Below are positions 1-5,549 of a DNA stretch of 64,000 nt, piece after piece. Within the stretch, counting starts at the first letter, position 1. Each line of letters opens with the position of its first letter. Both the position numbers and the translations under genes were made by a program. Origin of the DNA: Bacteroidota bacterium (GTDB taxonomy: Bacteria; Bacteroidota; Bacteroidia; Flavobacteriales_F; PHOS-HE28); NCBI GenBank assembly GCA_014584605.1, contig JACTMO010000023.1, positions 1 to 64,000 of the forward strand. The letters are read 5' to 3'. The notes under the pieces are model-generated. The model had not been told where the DNA came from. It saw only the letters and a program-made list of their open reading frames with translations, and made no database searches.

Positions 1-352
1 CTTCGGAGCGGATTGGTTCACCTACGATCCTGCTCAGTCTCCTTCAGAGGAAATCTTCCCTCGAAGATGATGTATCCACGAGGCGAGCAAGTGTAGAGTC
101 GGAGATGGCTGAAGGTAGCCACTGAACGTTGTCGATGTTGGCTTGGATTCGATCGATAGGTCGTTCGGTAGTGAAGGGCGCGCCGCCGGCCCGATGGGAG
201 CAGGGGCGTGCGCGTCACGGCGAGCGGTCTTGAAGGACCTTTCAAGAACGGCGCGCTCATCTCCGCCTCTTCCCGTTCCTACTGAACTTCTCCGCCACTT
301 TCGCATTTATGGTTTTCCGCAAGACAGCCGGCCCTGCCTTTGAGGGGACCTG

Positions 353-459
353 TCACGCTCTGCGAGATCGCCCTGGCTCAGCTGATCGCCGTCGCTTTCC
401 GATGGTGGCACCCGGAACATGATCAGCTCGACCGATACAGAACGGTCCAGGCGGTTGAG
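353..459 (-). pseudogene. Decayed fragment of clpB, inserts present
   Basis: Read on the minus strand, this stretch gives LNR, then a 6-residue insert, then VELIMFR, then a further insert, then LSQ. The same order ([15 protein letters not shown]) is encoded by intact clpB around 8193-8260. The first insert contains a small palindrome (GACCG, 8-base loop, CGGTC) and the second carries ATCG...CGAT ends. It has no start, no catalytic part and no downstream frame, so I read it as a remnant. The rest of 1-513 shows no supportable gene: its open frames are short and overlap each other on both strands. Confidence 0.6.
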
Positions 460-487
460 CTGAACACAGCGGATAACGAATCCCGCA

Positions 488-495
488 TACATTGG
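488..495 (+). promoter_or_regulatory. Possible Bacteroidota -7 box for the FISUMP gene
   Basis: TACATTGG resembles TAnnTTTG and ends 18 bases before the ATG at 514. It is the only such match just upstream. This is weak evidence on its own. Confidence 0.3.
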
Positions 496-513
496 CTCTG
501 CAACCCAACCGCC

Positions 514-1827
514 ATGAAACGCTTTCCGACCCTAGTGCTCGTGCTTCTGGTCCTCATCAGCAGCGTGAGGTCCCAAGTCATCACCATCACCTTCGAAGGC
601 ATGCTCAACGGTGCGCCTGTTCCGTTGGACAGCATCCTGGTGATGAACCTGACGTCCGGTGGCGACACTACCATCTACTTTCCTAACAACGTGCTGGTGC
701 TCGACGGTACCACAGGTATAGCGCCGGGGAATCCGTCAGTCATGGCCATGCAGAGTTGGCCCAATCCCTTCGCAGGCAGCACGGAGGTGGCGCTCAGGGC
801 AACAAGTGGCGAACTCCTGCTCACCCTCCAGGATGCCACAGGACGCTGGTTGAAGAGCCATACCCTCGAGGTGGCGGAAGGAGTACACCGCTTCCGTATC
901 GGCTGCGGGCAACCTGGGGTGCACCTGCTGACAGCGCGGCAGGGTGCTGAGAGCCGCACGGTCCGCCTGATGGCAATAGAAGGCCAGGGTGATCCGGATC
1001 TGCGGCACAATGGCCTGTGGGCAAGCGGTAGCGCGAAAGACAACCGCTCGTTGTTCACGTGGACGCCCGGTGATGAACTGCGCTACATCGGGCATGCGAC
1101 GGATGTCGGCATTGTGCATAGCGCGGCCATGGATGAGGTGCCCGTGGCCACTGCTACACGCACATTCGAGCTATTCGCCGGTCTTGTTTGCCCAGGAACC
1201 CCCACCGTGACCGACATCGACGGCAACATCTACCCCGTGGTGCAAATAGGGAACCAGTGCTGGATGGCTGCCAACCTGAAGACCACCCGCTACCGCGATG
1301 GCATCATCATCCCAAATGTGACTGACAACACGGATTGGACGCAATTGACCAGCGGCGCTTGGTGCAACTACAACAACAGCCCCGGTAACGACACCACATT
1401 CGGCAAACTCTACAACTGGTACGCCGCCGCCAATCCCCTCATTTGCCCCCAAGGCTGGCATGTGCCCACTGATGCCGAGTGGCAGCAATTGGAGAGCGCC
1501 TTGGGCATGCCGGGCAGTGAATTGGGACAGACATCTTTCCGCGGAATCGCCCAAAACGTAGGTGGTAAAATGAAGACCACTACCTCGTGGAATGCGCCCA
1601 ACCACGGCGCTACTAACGAAAGCGGTTTCTCAGGCCTTCCGGGCGGCCACCGCGACAGCGGCACTGGCGCCTTCACCACCATTGGCAGCTACGGGAACTG
1701 GTGGAGTGCCTCAGAGAGTGGTGTGGAGAGCGCTTGGCGCCGTGTCCTGTACGGCATCATGGTAGGTATCTACAGGGACGCCTATTACAAGAGGAATGGT
1801 TTCTGTCTGCGTTGTCTCAGGGATTGA
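514..1827 (+). CDS. Secreted FISUMP-domain protein
   Basis: 437 residues. I chose the ATG at 514 rather than upstream in-frame starts because it opens directly into a signal peptide (MKRFPTLVLVLLVLISSVRSQ). Residues about 22-65 form a beta-rich N-terminal segment. Residues about 72-140 look like a T9SS-style sorting module (WPNPF, GELLLTLQDATGR, GVHLLTARQG), here internal rather than C-terminal. Residues about 225-437 form the Fibrobacter succinogenes major paralogous domain (DGNIYPVVQIGNQCWMAANL, GWHVPTDAEWQQLE, NESGFSGLPGG, WWSASE, FCLRCLRD). The family is surface-associated and its function is unknown; its fold resembles formylglycine-generating-enzyme-like domains. The gene sits between clpB remnants in the accessory region. 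Confidence 0.85.
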   Translation: MKRFPTLVLVLLVLISSVRSQVITITFEGMLNGAPVPLDSILVMNLTSGGDTTIYFPNNVLVLDGTTGIAPGNPSVMAMQSWPNPFAGSTEVALRATSGELLLTLQDATGRWLKSHTLEVAEGVHRFRIGCGQPGVHLLTARQGAESRTVRLMAIEGQGDPDLRHNGLWASGSAKDNRSLFTWTPGDELRYIGHATDVGIVHSAAMDEVPVATATRTFELFAGLVCPGTPTVTDIDGNIYPVVQIGNQCWMAANLKTTRYRDGIIIPNVTDNTDWTQLTSGAWCNYNNSPGNDTTFGKLYNWYAAANPLICPQGWHVPTDAEWQQLESALGMPGSELGQTSFRGIAQNVGGKMKTTTSWNAPNHGATNESGFSGLPGGHRDSGTGAFTTIGSYGNWWSASESGVESAWRRVLYGIMVGIYRDAYYKRNGFCLRCLRD

Positions 1828-1990
1828 CCATTTTTCAATTTGACCCTTTGAATTAGACGGCAGCACGATCTTCCCGTCGAAGACATCGATCACCTGCGGC
1901 TTGCCGGTCTCCAGCGTGCCGGCGATGAACGGCGCTGCTCATCTCATTGAACAGCTCCCTCTTGATCATGCGCTATGGAGCGCGCGCCGA

Positions 1991-2011
1991 TCCCGCTCAG
2001 GCGGGACAGGA
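1991..2011. repeat. 21-bp palindromic insert, copy 1
   Basis: Core TCCCGCTCAGGCGGGA, interrupting the clpB remnant between the codons for DPQ and GARPIK. The intact gene has a single Phe codon here. Confidence 0.75.
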
Positions 2012-2038
2012 TCTGCGGGTCGAAGCCGGTGCTTGAGA

Positions 2039-2059
2039 TCCCGCTAAGGCGGGGCAGGT
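2039..2059. repeat. 21-bp palindromic insert, copy 2
   Basis: Core TCCCGCTAAGGCGGGG, interrupting the clpB remnant between the IAH and ISSTG codons. It lies at the same site as the copy at 4954-4974. Confidence 0.75.
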
Positions 2060-2117
2060 AGAGCGCGATGAGCTCCTCGCTGGGGATGAGGAGGATGTCT
2101 TTTCTTTTAGGATACTA

Positions 2118-3229
2118 TAGATCCGGCGGATCAATGCTTGGATCTTGAGTTTGTGAGTTGTTGGTTTGCGGCATGAGACGGGATGATGCAAGGAGGTTGA
2201 ACATGGAAGCCCTTCACGAACGAAGGCGGCAGATCGTCCGGTTGCATCGGCAGGGACATGGCCCCATGGCGGTGGCCAAGTTGGCCGGGGTGTCCTGGCC
2301 AACGGTGCGGCGGACGATCGACCTATACGAACAAGGCGGCTACAAGGCATTGAAGCCGGGCAAGCGTGGATCAAAGACCGGGGAGCGCCGCAAGCTGAGC
2401 TTGGAACAAGAGCGGCAAGTGCGCAAGCACATCTGCGAGAAGCGGCCGGAACAACTGAAGCTGGACTTCGCACTGTGGTCCCGCGGGGCGGTGATGGAGC
2501 TGATCGAACGGGAATTCGGCCTGCGACTGGGCGTGCGCACGGTGGGCGACTACCTGCAACGCTGGGGCTTCACGCCACAGAAGCCGATCAAGCGGGCCTA
2601 TGAGCGAAACGACCGTGCGATCAGGCAATGGAAGGAAGAGGTGTACCCGGGGATCGCCAAGCGCGCCCGTGCCGAAGGGGCCGTGATCCATTGGCTGGAC
2701 GAGACTGCCGTGGTGAACACCGATGTACGCGGACGCAGTTACGCCAAGCGAGGCCATACGCCGGTGGTGTATACGCCGGGTTCACGGGCCAAGCTCTCCA
2801 TGATCTCCACGGTCACCAACAAGGGCGAGGCTTGCTGGGAGATCATCGACGGCAACTTCAACATCGAACGGCTCCTTTCCTTTCTGCGGGCGCTGATCAA
2901 GGGCAAGCGGCGGAAGCTGTATGTGATCATGGACAACCTCCGTGCGCACCACAGCAGGCCGGTCAAGCAGTGGCTCGCCGAGAATGACAAGCGCATTGAG
3001 GTGTTCTACCTGCCCAGCTACGCCCCGGAACTCAACCCGGACGAGCGGCTCAACGCACTGCTCAAGCAAGAACTACGCAGCAAAGTCCCAGAGCGATCCA
3101 AGGCCAAGCTCTTGGCCGCCTCCAACCAGGTCATGACGCAACTGGCTGCGGACCGGCCTGTCATCCGATCCCTGTTCCAAGACCCATACGTCCGCTACGC
3201 TGCATGAACACTTTGACCCGCCGACTCAA
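2118..3229 (+). mobile_element. IS630-family insertion sequence, about 1.1 kb
   Basis: Imperfect terminal inverted repeats are visible at 2116-2142 and 3205-3231 (18 of 27 positions match by eye; core CGGCGG-TCAA). The element is bounded by TA at 2116-2117 and 3230-3231, as expected for the TA target duplication of IS630/Tc1-type elements. One transposase gene fills it. It sits between a clpB remnant and the 3' end of a toxin gene, whose last codons it replaces. Confidence 0.8.
2173..3207 (+). CDS. IS630-family transposase
   Basis: 344 residues from the ATG at 2173; a TTG at 2158 is an in-frame alternative. An N-terminal helix-turn-helix region (residues about 10-60, GVSWPTVRRTIDLYEQGG) is followed by a linker and winged segment (TVGDYLQRWGFTPQKP). 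The C-terminal DDE nuclease shows WLDETAV (Asp about 176), VIMDNLRAHHS (Asp about 254) and LPSYAPELNPDE (acid about 291). Length and motifs match complete IS630 transposases, so it is probably active. It acts on the terminal repeats of its own element. Confidence 0.95.
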   Translation: MRRDDARRLNMEALHERRRQIVRLHRQGHGPMAVAKLAGVSWPTVRRTIDLYEQGGYKALKPGKRGSKTGERRKLSLEQERQVRKHICEKRPEQLKLDFALWSRGAVMELIEREFGLRLGVRTVGDYLQRWGFTPQKPIKRAYERNDRAIRQWKEEVYPGIAKRARAEGAVIHWLDETAVVNTDVRGRSYAKRGHTPVVYTPGSRAKLSMISTVTNKGEACWEIIDGNFNIERLLSFLRALIKGKRRKLYVIMDNLRAHHSRPVKQWLAENDKRIEVFYLPSYAPELNPDERLNALLKQELRSKVPERSKAKLLAASNQVMTQLAADRPVIRSLFQDPYVRYAA

Positions 3230-3538
3230 TAACTGCACGATGCGATCAGCGACTTCACGATACTTCGCATTGCTCACTTTCCCGGCCACATATTGAATGA
3301 TCCGCCTATCCGCCGTAAAGACCTTGTTCGGCCGAATGTGACTGACGATCGGAAGACGACCATGATCGAAGTCGGCCTCGGTGAGCGGTATCTCCAGGCC
3401 ATCCCGCTTGGACTGGCTGGTGATCTGGCACAGCATGATGTCATCACCACCCCAGTCCGCGACAACAAGCGCTGGACGCCGTTTGCTGCCGCTCAGGTCC
3501 GAGAAAGGGAAGGGAATGACGACCACATCGCCTTTCAT
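3161..3538 (-). CDS. PemK/MazF-type toxin, 3' end altered by IS
   Basis: 125 residues. The start MKGDVVVIPFPFSD, then KRRPALVV, the central acidic/His strand region and SHIRPNKVFTAD are typical of the MazF/PemK endoribonuclease fold, which cleaves mRNA in the cytoplasm. Codons beyond IVQL are read from the IS630 inverted repeat: the last 22 residues are specified by the element and the stop lies inside it. The native C-terminus has therefore been replaced, probably by only a few to some tens of residues. The gene overlaps its antitoxin by 4 bp (ATGA). Whether the chimeric protein is still toxic cannot be told from sequence. Confidence 0.8.
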   Translation of the reverse strand: MKGDVVVIPFPFSDLSGSKRRPALVVADWGGDDIMLCQITSQSKRDGLEIPLTEADFDHGRLPIVSHIRPNKVFTADRRIIQYVAGKVSNAKYREVADRIVQLLSRRVKVFMQRSGRMGLGTGIG

Positions 3539-3732
3539 AGCCCCGCCCAGGCTTGGTCCTCCTCCTCATCGTCCCAGTCCTTGCCCAGGCTCGGTTCGCT
3601 GGCGATGGTCAAGGCTGCCGTATCATCCAGTAGCTCCTTCAACAGCACCTTTTTCTCCTGGGTGGAGCACTGCCGCACCAAGGCGAGGATCTGGCTGATG
3701 GAGACCGGAAGGTTGTGCTCGGAGGCGTGCAT
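3535..3732 (-). CDS. Putative antitoxin of the first TA pair
   Basis: 65 residues from the ATG at 3732 (MHASEHNLPVSISQILALVR). The longer upstream frame would run through the hairpin at 3770-3797 and is unlikely. Helical N-terminal half (QILALVRQCSTQEKKVLLKELLD) and acidic tail (DWDDEEEDQAWAGL), the usual layout of a small antitoxin that wraps a MazF-type partner. It lies directly upstream of the toxin with a 4-bp overlap, so the pair is translationally coupled. No family is assigned with certainty; the role comes from position and layout. Confidence 0.65.
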   Translation of the reverse strand: MHASEHNLPVSISQILALVRQCSTQEKKVLLKELLDDTAALTIASEPSLGKDWDDEEEDQAWAGL

Positions 3733-3769
3733 GAGTACACGAAGATAATACGAGGGGCACGCCCCAAAC

Positions 3770-3797
3770 ACACAAGGCCCCTTGCGGAGCCCTGTGT
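3770..3797 (-). terminator. Duplicate of the clpB terminator hairpin
   Basis: On the minus strand ACACAGGGC pairs with GCCTTGTGT (one G-U pair) around a 10-base loop. The sequence is the same as the hairpin behind intact clpB at 7833-7860. The U-run is poor. It probably came along with the clpB tail copy at 3871-3945. Confidence 0.6.
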
Positions 3798-3870
3798 TCA
3801 TTGGTTGCCCGATCCGGTCGTCCGTACCGGTCGCCCCGGTGGGTCGACGCTGCGGGTGCGGATCTCCACC

Positions 3871-3945
3871 GCCTTTTCCACCTTCTCCTTCCCGTTCTTC
3901 TCCCGCTCGTCGATCGGCTTGCGGAATTCGATCCGGCAGTCGAAC
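3871..3945 (-). pseudogene. Fragment of clpB C-terminal tail
   Basis: The minus strand encodes FDCRIEFRKPIDEREKNGKEKVEKA, colinear with the C-terminus of intact ClpB ([18 protein letters not shown]...). It lies 5' of the duplicated terminator, as in the intact gene. It is embedded in a 64-codon open frame (3798-3992) with no other recognisable content. It is shorter and more diverged than the other two 3' copies. Confidence 0.55.
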
Positions 3946-4009
3946 AAGAACAGACTCTCCGTAGCGAGGTCTTGCTTCAAGGTCAAGCGCAACGATCGAT
4001 ACCCTTCAC

Positions 4010-4351
4010 CTACTTGACCCGCCGTATCCAGACTGCCAGCCGCTCGCGGATCTGCTGCAGTGTGTCCGGGTCGATGCTGCCTATCTGCCCCTCGATCCAG
4101 GTAACAGGTACAACATGCGCATGACCCAAGCGGATGACACCGGGGAAGCCGAGCCGGGCCATCTCGAACGAAGGATGCCCACGGTCGATCACGATGTCCA
4201 GGTCCGGCACGGCCAGCCCAAGGCTGCCGCTGATGCCCACGACCAACCAGTCGCCGAAGGGAGGGAAGGCAGCAACGAGCACGGCAGGGCGTGGCTTGTG
4301 ATGCCCATCGCTCTGTGGCAGGGCCACGCGCACCACGTCACCGGCCTTCAC
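4010..4351 (-). CDS. PemK/MazF-type toxin of the second TA pair
   Basis: 113 residues. MKAGDVVRVALPQSDG, then HKPRPAVLVAAFPPFGDWLVVGIS and GVIRLGHAHVVP fit the MazF/PemK-like small beta-barrel endoribonuclease family. Length is usual. Its start overlaps the stop of the upstream antitoxin by 4 bp. It is not closely similar to the toxin at 3161-3538, so this is a separate acquisition rather than a duplication. Confidence 0.75.
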   Translation of the reverse strand: MKAGDVVRVALPQSDGHHKPRPAVLVAAFPPFGDWLVVGISGSLGLAVPDLDIVIDRGHPSFEMARLGFPGVIRLGHAHVVPVTWIEGQIGSIDPDTLQQIRERLAVWIRRVK

Positions 4352-4647
4352 TTGCCGTATTCCGGGTTGGGTTCGAGCAAGGTGATGCCGCTGATGTCCG
4401 GCTCGCTCATACCGTAGGCACGTTCCAGGCCTGCGGAGGATATGCGCTGCCAGAATGCGCGGTCGGCTTCATCAGACCCCGGTCCGATCCGTGATGTGAT
4501 GGCCTCACGCTCCTCGTTGGTCAACGACGCCTGGCCGCTCTTGCCTTGCAGCAGCTTCTTGAAACCCCACAACGCATTCAGCAGGCCCCGGTCGTCCAGC
4601 TTGCTGATCCAGGCGATCAGTTCGTTCCGCAGGCTTTCGGTGCTCAT
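4348..4647 (-). CDS. Putative antitoxin of the second TA pair
   Basis: 99 residues. N-terminal helices (MSTESLRNELIAWISKLDDR, LLNALWGFKKLLQG) resemble small antitoxin-like proteins common in Bacteroidota. The C-terminal half (RISSAGLERAYGMSEPDISG, LLEPNPEYGK) would be the toxin-binding tail. It lies directly upstream of the toxin with an ATGA overlap. Assignment rests on layout and partner; I recognise no strong DNA-binding motif. Confidence 0.65.
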   Translation of the reverse strand: MSTESLRNELIAWISKLDDRGLLNALWGFKKLLQGKSGQASLTNEEREAITSRIGPGSDEADRAFWQRISSAGLERAYGMSEPDISGITLLEPNPEYGK

Positions 4648-4777
4648 GGCATAGCGAAGGTACGCTAGTACGGGACGTCACACCCCGGCCTTTTCCTTCT
4701 TCCCCTTGCTCGCGCCGTTCCCGTTCTTCTCCTTCTCATCGATCGGCTTGCGCAGCACGATCTTGCCGTCGAACACG

Positions 4778-4798
4778 ACCTGTCCCGCCTTAGCGGGA
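4778..4798. repeat. 21-bp palindromic insert, copy 3 (inverted)
   Basis: Core TCCCGCCTTAGCGGGA. It lies exactly between GTGATCGA and CGTGTTCGAC of the clpB coding strand and is reversed relative to the other copies. It is absent from the 1862-2104 copy. Confidence 0.8.
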
Positions 4799-4905
4799 TC
4801 GATCACCTGCGGTTTGCCGGTCTCCAATGTGCCGGCGATGATCGGCGCTGCTCAGCTCGTTGAGCAGTTCCTTCTGGATCATGCGCTTGATGGGGCGCGC
4901 GCCGA

Positions 4906-4926
4906 TCCCGCTACGGCGGGACAGGA
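4906..4926. repeat. 21-bp palindromic insert, copy 4
   Basis: Core TCCCGCTACGGCGGGA, at the DPQ/GARPIK site. The two central bases differ from copy 1, so the spacer varies while the arms are kept. Confidence 0.8.
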
Positions 4927-4953
4927 TCTGCGGGTCGAAACCGGTGCTGCTGA

Positions 4954-4974
4954 TCCCGCTAAGGCGGGACGGGT
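4954..4974. repeat. 21-bp palindromic insert, copy 5
   Basis: Core TCCCGCTAAGGCGGGA, at the IAH/ISSTG site, same site as copy 2. Confidence 0.8.
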
Positions 4975-5118
4975 AGTGGGCGATCAGTTCCTCGCTGGGG
5001 ATCAGGTGGATGTCCTTTTCCTCCAACTTGTTCAGCAGCAGGTGCAGTTGCAGCTTCACGATCTCGCGCACATCATTCTGGCTCAGCGGACGGAACATGA
5101 TCAGCTCGTCCACGCGGT

Positions 5119-5549
5119 GTAGAAGCCAACTCCACCTTGATCCTCGGGCTGTGCAAGGGTCTCTCACACCCATGCGGCGTTACTCGTCCCTTGCATAGCC
5201 CCGGCTATGCGCGGTCCTCGCGCCTTGCCTGGCCGCGAGATCCCGCTTGCTCGCTACCGAGGCCAACATGGAGATGGCTTCCTGGAACTCGGGGCGCTTG
5301 GTCCAAACCTCGACAGGGCATCATGTAGCTCCTCCTGCCGTGACTACCGACAAGGTGCACGGTCTTCCGAAGGAGACCTGCACAGGTTCAGGTTTGGGTT
5401 ATTGGGGATCATGTGGTGAGTTGCCCCCGTGGCGACCTATCATGGAAATGGCCCTTCGCAATATGGCCAATTGATATGCTGAACACTTCTACTATCTTGC
5501 GTGATTATGGACCAGTCCGCCTTAGATTGAACACTTCAACACTTGGATT
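5119..5549. other. Gene-free stretch with hairpin-rich insert
   Basis: No supportable gene. From 5119 to about 5283 a segment interrupts the clpB remnant. It contains an 8-bp stem with a 2-base loop (GCATAGCC CC GGCTATGC) and other short inverted repeats, as in small structured repeats. From about 5300 base composition falls and nothing is recognisable apart from a possible -7 box (TAGATTGA, 5523-5530) before the gene at 5550. Confidence 0.5.

Larger units (their letters stand above)
1862..2104 (-). pseudogene. Decayed clpB 3'-end copy with two 21-bp palindromes
   Basis: This aligns base by base with the 3' part of intact clpB (about 7956-8155), including the stretches encoding [18 protein letters not shown] and ISSTGFDPQ. 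It has point changes, a 3-base deletion, and a frame-breaking change (CGGCGCTGCTCA) shared with the copy at 4688-5118. Two palindromic inserts interrupt it at 1991-2011 and 2039-2059. Similarity ends about 10 bases before the left end of the IS630 element. No start or upstream clpB sequence is present. Confidence 0.8.
4688..5118 (-). pseudogene. clpB 3'-end copy with three 21-bp palindromes
   Basis: Colinear with intact clpB 7890-8260, encoding [54 protein letters not shown] and [18 protein letters not shown]. Each of three inserts (4778-4798, 4906-4926, 4954-4974) adds 7 codons without breaking the frame: YPSRLSG after IAH, ILSRRSGI replacing Phe after DPQ, and PAKAGQV after VID. One extra base after LNELS shifts the frame, and the 1862-2104 copy shares that change. 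At 5119 similarity stops inside the LNR/LHR codons; 14 bases of clpB (GGAACTCGGGGCGC) reappear at 5284, as if about 165 bp had been inserted. Confidence 0.85.

Noticed and set aside
4790-5173. 127-codon ClpB-like frame as a functional small protein
   Set aside because: The ClpB similarity starts after unrelated residues and ends in a frameshift after LNELS shared with another dead copy.
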